Shown: one piece after another, positions 32,433 to 41,509 of the stretch
Layout of the letters: every line of letters starts with the position of its first letter
How positions within the stretch are numbered: position 1 is the first letter of the stretch
Assembly (NCBI GenBank): GCA_963601915.1
Contig: CAVCGL010000001.1
Coordinates: 124,001-188,000 of the forward strand
Length of the DNA stretch: 64,000 bases
Direction: 5' to 3'
Origin: Butyricicoccus_A sp963601915
GTDB lineage: Bacteria; Bacillota; Clostridia; Oscillospirales; Butyricicoccaceae
Notes under the pieces: generated by a model
The model's input: only the letters and a program-made list of their open reading frames with translations
What the model was told of the DNA's origin: nothing
Database searches by the model: none
Position numbers and translations under genes: made by a program

Positions 32433-35150
32433 ATGCGCAAGACAGGTCTGCGTCCGGCAGAAAAATATGCCAGACAGAGGCGAAACCGTAGTGTTTGGAA
32501 AAGAATCGTAGCAGCGCTTGCCTGCGCGGTTGTATTTATTACAACATACATGTTGATCTTGCCAGCAATTACGGAAGAGAATCAGACCTATTGTGGGAAT
32601 GAAGAGCATGAACACACCTTGCAATGCTTCTCCAATCCAAATGCAGATGTCGAATCACAAGAAGATTGGGAGAAGAGTTTGGCGGGCATTTCCCTGACGG
32701 GTAAGCCGAATGATGATCTGATAGCGATTGCGAAAAGCCAAGTCGGCTATCAGGAAAGCAGCAAAAACTACCATGTCACAGAGGATGGACAACAAAAAGG
32801 CTACACCCGATACGGCGCATGGTATGGCGATTCCTATGGCGACTGGGATGCGATGTTTGTCGCGTTTTGTCTGAACTATACCGGGATACAAGAGTATCCG
32901 GCAGATGCTGATTGCAGCGTTTGGGCAGAACTGCTTCATACAGAGCCTTATGATTATTTCCGCACCAGAGATGCCTATCAGCCGCAGTCCGGCGACTTGA
33001 TTTTCTTTGATACAGATGAAGATGGAACGGCAGATCACATGGGTATCGTTGATTCCATTGATTCGGAAAACGACAAGATGCAGACGATTGAAGGCGATGT
33101 GTCTGACCGCGTTGAGTACCGTACATATTCTTCGGACGATGCCGCGATTTTCGGCTATGGAATCATTCCCACCGACGCGGAGGAGGATTCCAATGCGGTT
33201 GCTGCACAGAAGGACAATGGTGATAATAGTGGAGATACTGCCACTACATCAAGCTTGAAAGATGTTGAAGCACCGGATTATATTGGAACGATTCCTACGG
33301 CAAACAGTACGGAATGGCAAATCACAAAGGAAGAATATACAGGACGAGATCAATCCAACAAACAAGCCGTTGATGCTGATAAGGATGGAGATCCTGATCT
33401 CTATCTTCAGAAAAATATCGTGCCTACGGATACAGAAAACGAATTTCTTGTATACCTCAGCATGGACAAAAAAATGTCGATGGAGAAATTCTTTGACCAA
33501 AATGAATTAGGATTTTCTACTTCTAACGGAAATGAACCAGGTGCAATTCAAGATAAAATTAAAGGAAATCATTCGGAAATTGGAGAATATGGAGAATATG
33601 GAACACGCCAGTATATGGTAAGACTTCATGTTTATCAAAAACAAGGCGATACAGATCCAATTTATAACTATTATGATGTACGCTATGGAGCTGCTTCGAA
33701 TGCCGAAAACGGTTCTGCGTATATATCACTTGCAGGAACGGGAAAGTATTTTATCCTTACAAACCGACTCACATTGAAAACGGATGGAAGTGGTCCAGGC
33801 AAAATTTTTGAAGCAACCATATATTTGGACGAAGCGCAGGTAGGGTTTTCAACTCAGAATGTAGTTTTCCAACAAGTAACCGATGTCATGGGAGATCGTA
33901 TTGAGTATTTAGGCTTGGTGAACTCGGATGGAGAAGCAACATTTGATAAAACATCCAACACCTTGACATGGAATCCGAAAGACAATGAGAGCGTTGTTTC
34001 AAAACCGGATATAAATGGTAACAAAGTCTCTGGCTGGGAAAATAATATTTGTCAGCTCGTATATCGCGTGAGATTGCGTGTTAATCAGAAAGATACTCAA
34101 GATGATAATCAAGATAATAAGCAGGAAGATGAATTTAAAAGCTGTGCGGATACAATCAATTCCAAATCTGATTCAATAACAAAGGGAGAAAGCTATCCTG
34201 TGAATCAGAGCGCAACCTTGGAGTATTACATAAAGTCTATTTCTGAAACGACAGGCTCAGATTCTGGAACGACAAGCTCAGAGGGAGAACTCCTTACTGT
34301 GACATATCCAGTTCCGGAAGTCCGCGGACTTTTATATGAAGTCTCGTTCGACAAACAGTCAAAAAACGGCGAAAGTCTGGGCGGAGCGGTGTTTGAATTA
34401 TCTTCTCAGGATGGTACAACACCTCGAACGCTGACAACGGTAGCAGGTAAAACGTCACAGTTTGCAGGTTTACCGTGCGGTACATACACGTTGCAGGAGA
34501 CTTCTCCGCCAGCGGGATATACTGCACCTACAGACACGAGTTGGACAATAGACCTGAACTATACAAATAACAGCAGTGCTTTCGCACAGAGTACTCTGAA
34601 TTCCAATATGATGCGTTATACAGGAAATGACAAAAATGGCAAATGGGTCATTGTCAATACCAAGAACCCATATACCTATCAGGTTGAAATTCTGAAAACC
34701 GATGAAACCGGAAAGGCATTGCAGAATGCTTCGTTTTCGATTACCGATCCGGCGGGTGATGCAACGAAGCCGTTGACGGGCACAACCGATGAAAACGGCA
34801 ACATTGCTTTTTCAGATGCATTCCAACCGAACATCGAATACACACTCACTGAAACCGCGGCTCCGGATGGATATAATTTACTTCCGGCGGAAATCCACTT
34901 CACAGTAAAAGAAGATTCGCGGACAGTAGAATTTAATTCCGGTGAACTGAAGGGTCTTGTAGATCTGAAATTGTCGGACACAGATGACGGCAAAGGAAAG
35001 CTGACCATTACCGTTCAGAATCAGGAAAGCTACGAATTGCCGGAAACCGGAGGTCACGGTACAATCTTGTTTACATTATGCGGGCTGGCGTTGATAACCG
35101 GCGCATTGATGTATAAATATCACGAAATACGCAAAAGGAGGGCAGAGTAA
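32433..35150 (+). CDS. Large LPETG-anchored pilus adhesin with CHAP-like and SpaA/Cna-B domains
   Basis: 905 residues from ATG 32433 (AGAAAGGAG upstream). Basic N-terminus and membrane/signal segment (VAALACAVVFITTYMLILPA), a Cys/His motif CGNEEHEHTLQC, then a CHAP-like domain (about 95-225). There the expected catalytic Cys is Asp139 in GDWDAMFVAFC, while the His (202) of DHMGIV is kept, so peptidase activity is doubtful. A long beta-rich region follows, then two SpaA-type Cna-B repeats with E-boxes (YTLQETSPPAGY, YTLTETAAPDGY). It ends with LPETGG (from 869), hydrophobic helix and KRRAE. Probably the tip or major adhesive subunit. Confidence 0.85.
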   Translation: MRKTGLRPAEKYARQRRNRSVWKRIVAALACAVVFITTYMLILPAITEENQTYCGNEEHEHTLQCFSNPNADVESQEDWEKSLAGISLTGKPNDDLIAIAKSQVGYQESSKNYHVTEDGQQKGYTRYGAWYGDSYGDWDAMFVAFCLNYTGIQEYPADADCSVWAELLHTEPYDYFRTRDAYQPQSGDLIFFDTDEDGTADHMGIVDSIDSENDKMQTIEGDVSDRVEYRTYSSDDAAIFGYGIIPTDAEEDSNAVAAQKDNGDNSGDTATTSSLKDVEAPDYIGTIPTANSTEWQITKEEYTGRDQSNKQAVDADKDGDPDLYLQKNIVPTDTENEFLVYLSMDKKMSMEKFFDQNELGFSTSNGNEPGAIQDKIKGNHSEIGEYGEYGTRQYMVRLHVYQKQGDTDPIYNYYDVRYGAASNAENGSAYISLAGTGKYFILTNRLTLKTDGSGPGKIFEATIYLDEAQVGFSTQNVVFQQVTDVMGDRIEYLGLVNSDGEATFDKTSNTLTWNPKDNESVVSKPDINGNKVSGWENNICQLVYRVRLRVNQKDTQDDNQDNKQEDEFKSCADTINSKSDSITKGESYPVNQSATLEYYIKSISETTGSDSGTTSSEGELLTVTYPVPEVRGLLYEVSFDKQSKNGESLGGAVFELSSQDGTTPRTLTTVAGKTSQFAGLPCGTYTLQETSPPAGYTAPTDTSWTIDLNYTNNSSAFAQSTLNSNMMRYTGNDKNGKWVIVNTKNPYTYQVEILKTDETGKALQNASFSITDPAGDATKPLTGTTDENGNIAFSDAFQPNIEYTLTETAAPDGYNLLPAEIHFTVKEDSRTVEFNSGELKGLVDLKLSDTDDGKGKLTITVQNQESYELPETGGHGTILFTLCGLALITGALMYKYHEIRKRRAE

Positions 35151-35214
35151 CTGTAATTTCAATCCCCAAAGCGGGACAAATGATTTATTTCGGCAGAAAG
35201 AAAGGAATAAAACA

Positions 35215-36882
35215 ATGAATCATGCAAAAAAACTGATTAGCGGATTGCTGTCGGTAGTCATGCTTCTTGTCATGGCTACAACGGCGTTCGCGGTAGATGG
35301 AGACACTACCGATACTGCTGGTGCTACCGGTTCTACTGGTTCTATTACTATCAAGAACGCGACTGTCGGTGAAGATTATTCTGTTTATAAAGTATTTGAC
35401 CTGACTTACAGCGAAAATGGTGGTAATGTTGCCTATTCTTACACCAGCGGTGAAAACGATTCGTTTTTGACCGCATTAAAGGGTAGTGACAGCCCGTTTG
35501 ATCTCACAGAAACACAGGTTGAAAATAAGTACAGCGTTACTCTCAAGACTGGCAAGGATGCAAGTGCAATCAGCGAGTGGCTGGGTAAGCAGGTAAAGGC
35601 AGAAACGCTTACGGCGACTCAAACACAGGACAAGGTAACAAGAAGCGAAGTTACATTTACTAATCTTCCTTACGGTTATTACTACGTTACGAGCACTGTC
35701 GGCACTGTTGCAACGATTGATAGCACTACGCCGAATGTGAACGTTGTCGATAAAAACCAGAAACCATCTTGGGGTAACAAAGATGGCGAGAACCCGGCTG
35801 ATGGTAAAATTATTGTAGATTCAAATGGAACCAGAACTGTAAACTCGGCAAACTATGGCGACACGGTCAAGTTCAGCATTGCAATCAATGCTGTTTCCTA
35901 TGCAAAGAATGCAAAGAAAGAAGCTGAGCTGGTTACCTATTATCATATCCAGGATACCTTGGGTGCAGGATTTGACCTTGACGCCGACAGCGTCCAGGTT
36001 AAAGTTGGCGATACAGAGTTAACAAAGGGAACGGATTATACACTTAACCAGAGTGGCAAGATCTTCACAGTTAATGTTCCGTTTGGTGAAAAGTATGGCT
36101 CCAATGCTGTTATCGAAGTGACCTATAGTGCTACTGTAAATAAAGATGCTGTAATTGCAGGCGAAGGCAACCCTAACAAGGCAAAGTTTACTTATTCTAC
36201 AGATAGCAACTATGATCCGAACAAGCCTTCTTATGATCCGACGAAGCCTGGCGAGGGTAATTATCCGGAGGAACCTAAAAACCCGACATATGATGGCGAA
36301 GAGAAGTCTACCACAACTTATGTATATGCACTTGGTATTAAGAAGGTAGACGAGACGGGCAATGCTCTGCAGGGCGCACAATTCGCAGTTTCTCTTGGCA
36401 CTACGAAAATCTACGCTAAGGCGACCAATACAGCTGGTGTATATGAGTACTCTGCTAGTGCAAATGGTGCCGTTGAGAAGTTCCAGACCGATGATAAGGG
36501 CATCCTGATTATCAAGGGCTTGGCTGCTGGCAAATACAGCGTAAAGGAAGTTGTAGCTCCTAACGGATATAATCTGTTGGATAAGGCAGAGACTGTAACG
36601 GCTAGCAATAATAAGGTGGGTACTTATACCACAAAAACTAAAATTTATAAAGATGCAAATAACAATGTTACCACTGAAGCAAAAAAGGTAACTGAAGAAG
36701 AGGTAAGTATTTCTGAAAATATCAATGTTGTTCCGCTGGTTGTAGTAAACAGAGCTGGCACCGAGCTGCCGTCTACTGGCGGCATGGGTACCACGCTGTT
36801 CTACGCACTGGGCGGCGTACTGGTTACCGGCGCAGCAATCCTGCTGGTTGTAAAGAAGCGCATGGAGCGTTCTTCTCAGTAA
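35215..36882 (+). CDS. LPSTG-anchored major pilin (SpaH/EbpC-like)
   Basis: 555 residues. Signal peptide MNHAKKLISGLLSVVMLLVM to about AFA. An N-terminal domain ends at VVDKNQKP, which resembles the pilin motif whose Lys (Lys180) is joined to the next subunit. A central D2-type isopeptide domain (DTVKFSIAINAV... to about 370), a Pro/Tyr-rich linker, a C-terminal Cna-B domain with E-box YSVKEVVAPNGYNLL, and the anchor LPSTGGMGTTLFYALGG plus KKRMERSSQ. Class C sortase downstream would polymerise it. Strong codon bias compared with the adhesin gene suggests it is the most abundant product. Confidence 0.88.
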   Translation: MNHAKKLISGLLSVVMLLVMATTAFAVDGDTTDTAGATGSTGSITIKNATVGEDYSVYKVFDLTYSENGGNVAYSYTSGENDSFLTALKGSDSPFDLTETQVENKYSVTLKTGKDASAISEWLGKQVKAETLTATQTQDKVTRSEVTFTNLPYGYYYVTSTVGTVATIDSTTPNVNVVDKNQKPSWGNKDGENPADGKIIVDSNGTRTVNSANYGDTVKFSIAINAVSYAKNAKKEAELVTYYHIQDTLGAGFDLDADSVQVKVGDTELTKGTDYTLNQSGKIFTVNVPFGEKYGSNAVIEVTYSATVNKDAVIAGEGNPNKAKFTYSTDSNYDPNKPSYDPTKPGEGNYPEEPKNPTYDGEEKSTTTYVYALGIKKVDETGNALQGAQFAVSLGTTKIYAKATNTAGVYEYSASANGAVEKFQTDDKGILIIKGLAAGKYSVKEVVAPNGYNLLDKAETVTASNNKVGTYTTKTKIYKDANNNVTTEAKKVTEEEVSISENINVVPLVVVNRAGTELPSTGGMGTTLFYALGGVLVTGAAILLVVKKRMERSSQ

Positions 36883-36925
36883 TTGCTTTTTAGCAAATGT
36901 GAATTGAATCGTATTTTTCTGCTGA

Positions 36926-37005
36926 CCCCGTGGGCGCATCCCGCCCCACGGGGTTCAGTGGAAAAGGGAGCTTAACGGAGGGAGTGCTTTCGTTAAACTG
37001 CCTTT
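36926..37005 (+). terminator. Tandem hairpins between pilin and sortase genes
   Basis: First stem CCCCGTGGG (36926-36934) with CCCACGGGG (36945-36953). Second, a composite stem AAAAGG...TTAACG with CGTTAA...CCTTTT (about 36962-37005). Neither has a long T-run, so partial termination or RNA processing that keeps pilin mRNA above sortase mRNA is plausible. Confidence 0.55.
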
Positions 37006-37049
37006 TCTACTGTATGTAAAAATCACCAATCCAAACGAAGGTGCAGCTC

Positions 37050-37877
37050 ATGAAAAAGCATATATCGACAATCATTCTGGTTGTCATTCTTATCATCGGC
37101 GTTTCGCTGCTTTTGTACCCGACGTTCAGCGATTATATCAACTCCCTGCACCAATCGCAGGCGATCTCTACATACGCTGACAGTGTGGCACAGCTGGACA
37201 CCGAACAATATGAAGAAGTATGGAAAGCGGCACAGGAATATAATGCAGCAATGACCGCCAATACGCAGAGCTTTAAGCTGTCGGAAGCAGCCGCGGAAAA
37301 ATATCGGCAACAGCTGAATATTGATGGCAGCGGCGTCATGGGATACATTGAGATTCCTAAGATTAAGGTATCTCTGCCGATTTATCACGGCACCGATGAT
37401 GTTGTGCTCCAGCAAGCAATCGGACATCTGGAATGGACAAGCCTGCCTGTCGGAGGAGAAGGAACACACTGTGTGCTTTCCGGCCATCGAGGATTGCCCA
37501 GCGCCAAGCTGTTTACCAACTTGGATAAGCTCACAGTTGGAGATACCTTTATGCTCCGCGTGCTCAATGAAGTCTTGACATATGAAGTGGATCAAATCTT
37601 GATTGTAGAACCTAAGGACACAGAAGCACTTCAAATTGTAGATGGGCAGGACTATTGTACGCTCGTTACCTGCACACCATATGGCATTAACACACATCGG
37701 CTTTTGGTGCGAGGGCATCGCATTGCCAATGCTGACGATGCAAACACCGCCTTTATCACAGCAGATGCTACGCAGGTTGAACCGATTTTGGTTGCACCGA
37801 TGCTGGCAATTCCGGTTCTTTTGGTATTGGTTGTGATTCTGCTGATTCCGAAGAAAAAGAAGGAGGGGCATGTATGA
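37050..37877 (+). CDS. Class C pilus sortase
   Basis: 275 residues from ATG 37050. N-terminal membrane helix (ISTIILVVILIIGVSLLLYP), catalytic core with His146 in LSGHRGLP, Cys208 in LVTCTPYG and Arg221 in LLVRGHRI, and a second, C-terminal membrane helix (about 250-270) typical of class C enzymes. It would link pilin subunits through the Thr of LPxTG and a pilin Lys. A lid motif cannot be assigned with certainty. Next to the major pilin; its end overlaps the next gene by four bases (ATGA). Confidence 0.9.
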   Translation: MKKHISTIILVVILIIGVSLLLYPTFSDYINSLHQSQAISTYADSVAQLDTEQYEEVWKAAQEYNAAMTANTQSFKLSEAAAEKYRQQLNIDGSGVMGYIEIPKIKVSLPIYHGTDDVVLQQAIGHLEWTSLPVGGEGTHCVLSGHRGLPSAKLFTNLDKLTVGDTFMLRVLNEVLTYEVDQILIVEPKDTEALQIVDGQDYCTLVTCTPYGINTHRLLVRGHRIANADDANTAFITADATQVEPILVAPMLAIPVLLVLVVILLIPKKKKEGHV

Positions 37878-38824
37878 AAAAAATATGGAACCGAATGGTG
37901 TGCGTGATGCTGCTGTGTATTTTGGTGACAGCAGCTACGATTTCGGCCAATGCCGCCGGAACCATTGACACCAATCGGGATGTCGCACTGACTATTTCTT
38001 ATCAATACAACGGTACTGCGATTTCCGGTGCAAAATTTGATGTTTATAAGGTTGCCGATGTGGACGCTTATGCACAAATGAAAGTAACAGATCGTTTTGC
38101 AGAGTATCCCATTCCATCGGATCATATGAGTCAAGATGATTGGAATGATTTCGCAACGACACTCAAAAGCTATGTCTGGAAAGATTCCCTGAAACCAGAT
38201 TTCAGCGGACAGACCGATGGTACAGGCAATTGGCAAACAACGGTAAAACCGGGATTGTATCTGGTTGTCGGCTCTCGCTGTGATGTAAATGATATGACAT
38301 ATATTGCTTCGCCGTTTGTTGTTTTTCTGCCCGGTTCTAACGAGGAGCAGAATACTTGGGAGTATGCCGTGACAGCTTCACCGAAGGCAGATGGTGAGAA
38401 AAAACCATCTACAGATACACGCATCTCTCGTAAGGTTCTGAAAATCTGGGAGGATGGCGACAAGAAAACCAGTCGTCCGAAGGATATTACGATTCACCTG
38501 ATGTGTGATGGAAAATTGTATGACACAGTGAAATTAAATGCGGAAAACGACTGGCGCCATACATGGGATAATTTGGAGCAAAATCATGAATGGCTGGTAT
38601 CCGAGGATATCGTCTCTGGCTATACCCAGAACATTACACAGGAAGGGACTACGTTTACTGTAAAAAATACATCGACGACGAAAACAACAACTCCGTCAAA
38701 AACAAAAGATACTTCCCTTCCTCGGACGGGCTTGCTCTGGTGGCCAGCACTGGCTCTTATGGCAGGTGGTCTCCTTTGTGTGGTAATCGGACTGGTTCGG
38801 CGGAGAGGTGCAGACGGTGAATAA
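37874..38824 (+). CDS. LPRTG-anchored minor pilin (Cna-B domain)
   Basis: 316 residues. Signal peptide (CVMLLCILVTAATISANA), an N-terminal pilin-like domain (VALTISYQYNGTAISGAKFDVYKVADV...), then one Cna-B repeat (RKVLKIWEDGDKKTSRPKDITIHLMCDG...), a Thr/Lys-rich spacer and the anchor LPRTG followed by LLWWPALALMAGGLLCVVIGL and RRRGADGE. Small size and terminal position suggest a basal or anchoring subunit. Start overlaps the sortase C stop; the following sortase overlaps its end. Confidence 0.85.
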   Translation: MKKIWNRMVCVMLLCILVTAATISANAAGTIDTNRDVALTISYQYNGTAISGAKFDVYKVADVDAYAQMKVTDRFAEYPIPSDHMSQDDWNDFATTLKSYVWKDSLKPDFSGQTDGTGNWQTTVKPGLYLVVGSRCDVNDMTYIASPFVVFLPGSNEEQNTWEYAVTASPKADGEKKPSTDTRISRKVLKIWEDGDKKTSRPKDITIHLMCDGKLYDTVKLNAENDWRHTWDNLEQNHEWLVSEDIVSGYTQNITQEGTTFTVKNTSTTKTTTPSKTKDTSLPRTGLLWWPALALMAGGLLCVVIGLVRRRGADGE

Positions 38825-39419
38825 AAAAGGTTCTCGCTGGATTCTGCTCGGCATGGCAATGATTATCGCGTCCATTCTGTGGGCTTCTTATAATATTTAT
38901 ATTACAGATCATGCGGGAAAGGCCGCAGAAGCCGCAGCACAGCAATTGGAGGAAACCATTCCACCAGCTTCTACAGATGAGACAGGAGAGGAATACCCTG
39001 ATTATGTGTTAAATCCTGATATGGATATGCCTGTGAAAAAACTAAATGGTGCTGTCTATATCGGATTGCTTGAAATTCCGGATTTAGGGCTGAAACTGCC
39101 GGTTCAAAAGGAGTGGAGTTATTCAAACATGAAGACTTCACCTTGTCGGTACGAAGGCTCTATTTATACGAATGATATGGTGATTTGCGGCCATAACTAT
39201 ATCAGGCACTTTCGACCGTTATTCCGCATTCAAACCGGAACCGATGTATATTTTACAGACATGGATGGAAATCGGTTTGCGTATCAAGTGATGGAACGGG
39301 AAATTCTAAACGGAAATGATGTGGAGGATATGATTTCCGGTGATTGGGATTTGACGCTTTTTACCTGTAATTCGAGCGGTACTTCTCGTGTCACGGTGCG
39401 ATTGATGAAGAAAGAATAG
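38817..39419 (+). CDS. Second sortase (housekeeping/anchoring type)
   Basis: 200 residues from GTG 38817, with GGAGAGG eight bases upstream; it overlaps the minor pilin gene by eight bases. One N-terminal membrane helix (WILLGMAMIIASILWASY), no C-terminal helix. Catalytic His126 in ICGHNYIRHF, Cys184 in LFTCNSSGTSR, Arg191. Short for a sortase and not clearly class A or B. Probably attaches finished pili or single LPXTG proteins to the cell wall. Last gene before a strong terminator. Confidence 0.85.
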   Translation: MNKKGSRWILLGMAMIIASILWASYNIYITDHAGKAAEAAAQQLEETIPPASTDETGEEYPDYVLNPDMDMPVKKLNGAVYIGLLEIPDLGLKLPVQKEWSYSNMKTSPCRYEGSIYTNDMVICGHNYIRHFRPLFRIQTGTDVYFTDMDGNRFAYQVMEREILNGNDVEDMISGDWDLTLFTCNSSGTSRVTVRLMKKE

Positions 39420-39431
39420 AGACGATTTTTT

Positions 39432-39464
39432 AAGGCGACACCTTGTGTGAGGTGTCGCCTTTTT
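39432..39464 (+). terminator. Rho-independent terminator of the pilus locus
   Basis: AGGCGACACCT pairs with AGGTGTCGCCT over a short loop, followed by TTTTT. From here to 39750 the sequence is AT-rich with no convincing gene. Confidence 0.9.
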
Positions 39465-39750
39465 GAATACAATCTTTAGCATATGCGAGATTTTTTTCTC
39501 ATCCTCTTGTTATTGTACTTAAAAATAAGTATAATGATTGATAGGTTGTTCGGATATTGGTTCAAGTCAAAACAAAAAATGCAGCAATCTAAAATCCATC
39601 ATGCAAATTGTATTCTGCACTTACATGCCGATTTTATAAGCTGCCAGACCGAAAAGAATAAAAAGAAACTTGGGAAAATCTCTGGAAAATCGAAATTTTT
39701 TCGGAAAAACGGAAAAATAACAGAAAAATAGAGAAAATTACCAATTGATC

Positions 39751-39779
39751 TTGCAAAGAATTAAGAAGCGGCGTATAGT
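39751..39779 (+). promoter_or_regulatory. Sigma-A promoter of the D-amino acid/5-oxoproline operon
   Basis: TTGCAA (39751-39756), 17 bases, TATAGT (39774-39779). Confidence 0.7.
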
Positions 39780-39786
39780 AAGACAC

Positions 39787-39833
39787 AGGGAACAGGCAAT
39801 GGGGCCGACAAGGTACTTGCTCGTTCCCTTTTT
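39787..39833 (+). promoter_or_regulatory. 5'-end hairpin with T-run (attenuator-like) in the dat leader
   Basis: AGGGAAC (39787-39793) pairs with GTTCCCT (39823-39829), extended by GCAA with TTGC after one mismatch; loop of 17 bases; TTTTT follows. Transcription should start at about 39786, so the hairpin is the very 5' end of the RNA. A second small stem TTTGCAT/ATGCAAA (39831-39860) comes next. It may be an attenuator or a 5' stabilising hairpin; I match it to no known riboswitch class. Confidence 0.55.
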
Positions 39834-39885
39834 GCATGATGAAAATAAAAACGATGCAAATTTCTTCATTCTGGAGGCAGAAAAA

Positions 39886-40731
39886 ATGAAAACGTTGGGT
39901 TATTATAACGGAAAATATGGTGAGCTGGAAGACATGTCCATCCCGATGAACGACCGTGTTTGTTGGTTTGGTGATGGCGTATATGATGCAGGTCCGGCGC
40001 GCAATGGCAAGATTTTTGCGATTGATGAGCACATTGACCGTTTCTTTAACAGCGCAGGACTGCTGGATATTGTGATGCCGGTTACCAAGCCGGAGCTGAA
40101 GGAACTGCTCCAGGAAATGGTGGATAAGATGGACGATCCGGAACTGTTCGTTTACTATCAGGTAACGCGCGGCACCGGCATCCGCAACCATGTATATACA
40201 GAAGGTGCAGGCAATCTGTGGATTATGATTACCCCGCAGGTCATCGGTGACTGCAAGGAGCCGATCAAGCTGATTACGCTGCCGGACACACGCTTCCTGC
40301 ACTGCAACATTAAGACCTTGAATCTGATTCCGTCCTGTGTTGCTTCGGAAAAGGCAAAGAAGGCAGGCTGCCAGGAAACTGTATTCTATCGTCCGGGCAA
40401 CCGCGTCACGGAGTGCGCACACAGCAACGTTTCTATTCTGAAGGACGGCAAGTTCATCACTGCACCGACAGACAATTTGATTTTGCCGGGCATTGCACGT
40501 GCACATCTGATTAAGGCGTGCAAGAAGCTGGGCATTCCGGTCAGCGAGACGCCGTACACGCTGGATGAGCTGTTTGATGCAGATGAAATCATTGTATCCA
40601 GCTCCAGCAAGCTGTGCTTACATGCCTGCGAGATTGACGGCAAGCCAGCAGGCGGAAAGGCTCCGGAGCTGATGGAAAAGCTGCGCGCCGCAGTGATCGA
40701 GGAGTTCGAGAGCGCAACCGCAGCAGAGTAA
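39886..40731 (+). CDS. dat: D-amino acid aminotransferase (class IV)
   Basis: 281 residues from ATG 39886 with CTGGAGG upstream; the frame is open 47 codons further but that is leader sequence. The fold IV start TLGYYNGKYGELEDMSIPMNDRVCWFGDGVYDA and EHIDRFFNSAGLLDI, the PLP-Lys in IKTLNLIPSCVASEKAKKAG, and ETVFYRPGNRVTECAHSNVSIL match D-amino acid aminotransferases. It moves the amino group of D-alanine and others to 2-oxoglutarate, giving D-glutamate. Branched-chain enzymes of the same fold are an alternative. First gene of an operon with D-glutamate-cyclase-like and 5-oxoprolinase genes. Confidence 0.82.
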   Translation: MKTLGYYNGKYGELEDMSIPMNDRVCWFGDGVYDAGPARNGKIFAIDEHIDRFFNSAGLLDIVMPVTKPELKELLQEMVDKMDDPELFVYYQVTRGTGIRNHVYTEGAGNLWIMITPQVIGDCKEPIKLITLPDTRFLHCNIKTLNLIPSCVASEKAKKAGCQETVFYRPGNRVTECAHSNVSILKDGKFITAPTDNLILPGIARAHLIKACKKLGIPVSETPYTLDELFDADEIIVSSSSKLCLHACEIDGKPAGGKAPELMEKLRAAVIEEFESATAAE

Positions 40732-40765
40732 ACGAAATAGAATTCACAAGAGGGAGGGATCTTCA

Positions 40766-41509
40766 TTGAACGGACAGACCAATACAGCACGCTATCTTCC
40801 GGCCGGGGATGCGGCGCTGGTCGTAGAGTTCGGCAGTGAGATCAGCGATGCGATCAACGATAAAGTACAGGCAATGGGCAAGAGCATTTTGGATGCGAAG
40901 CTGCCCGGCGTGCGGGAAGTCATTCCGACATTTCGCTCGCTGATGGTGACCTTTGACCCGGCGCAGACACATTTTTCTGCCCTGTGCCGCAAGCTCAAAA
41001 AGCTGGAAAAGCATTGTCAGGTCAGCGGAGGCACCAAAAAGCGCGTGATTAAAATTCCGTGCTGCTATGGCGGAGAATTTGGCCCAGATATGGCAGATCT
41101 TGCCGCACATGCTGGCATGTCGGAGCAAGAAGTCATTGCCGTACACAGTGGTACCGATTACCGCATTTATATGATGGGATTTTTGCCTGGATTTGCGTAT
41201 TTGGGCGGCTTGGACAAACGGCTGGAGATGCCGAGATTAAAGACGCCGCGTGTCCGCATTCCGGCGGGCGCTGTTGGCATTGGCGGCAGCCAGACCGGTG
41301 TTTATCCGCTGGATTCCCCTGGCGGCTGGCGGTTAATTGGCAGAACGCCGCTGGAGCTGTACGACCCAAAGCACAGTCCCTATATTCTGTGCCATGCGGG
41401 CGAATACATTCGGTTTGTTCCGATCTCTCCTGAAGAATATCAAACCATTCGAGAACAGGTGACAGCGGGCACTTACCAGCTGGAAACAGAGGAGGTGTCT
41501 GTATGTTAA
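40766..41509 (+). CDS. pxpB: 5-oxoprolinase subunit PxpB (KipI-like)
   Basis: 247 residues starting with TTG 40766 behind AGGGAGGGAT. N-terminal segment ARYLPAGDAALVVEFGSEIS, then MMGFLPGFAYLGGLDKRLEMPRL and PAGAVGIGGSQTGVYPLDSPGGWRLIGRTP, all signatures of the carboxyltransferase domain 1 (KipI/DUR1-type) family. With PxpA and PxpC it makes the ATP-dependent bacterial 5-oxoprolinase. Overlaps pxpC by seven bases. Older annotations would call it kinase inhibitor KipI. Confidence 0.93.
   Translation: MNGQTNTARYLPAGDAALVVEFGSEISDAINDKVQAMGKSILDAKLPGVREVIPTFRSLMVTFDPAQTHFSALCRKLKKLEKHCQVSGGTKKRVIKIPCCYGGEFGPDMADLAAHAGMSEQEVIAVHSGTDYRIYMMGFLPGFAYLGGLDKRLEMPRLKTPRVRIPAGAVGIGGSQTGVYPLDSPGGWRLIGRTPLELYDPKHSPYILCHAGEYIRFVPISPEEYQTIREQVTAGTYQLETEEVSVC

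Noticed and set aside
39483..39731. 82-codon frame after the pilus terminator
   Set aside because: Very Lys/Asn-rich translation of AT-rich DNA, no clear ribosome site and no domain; likely non-coding.
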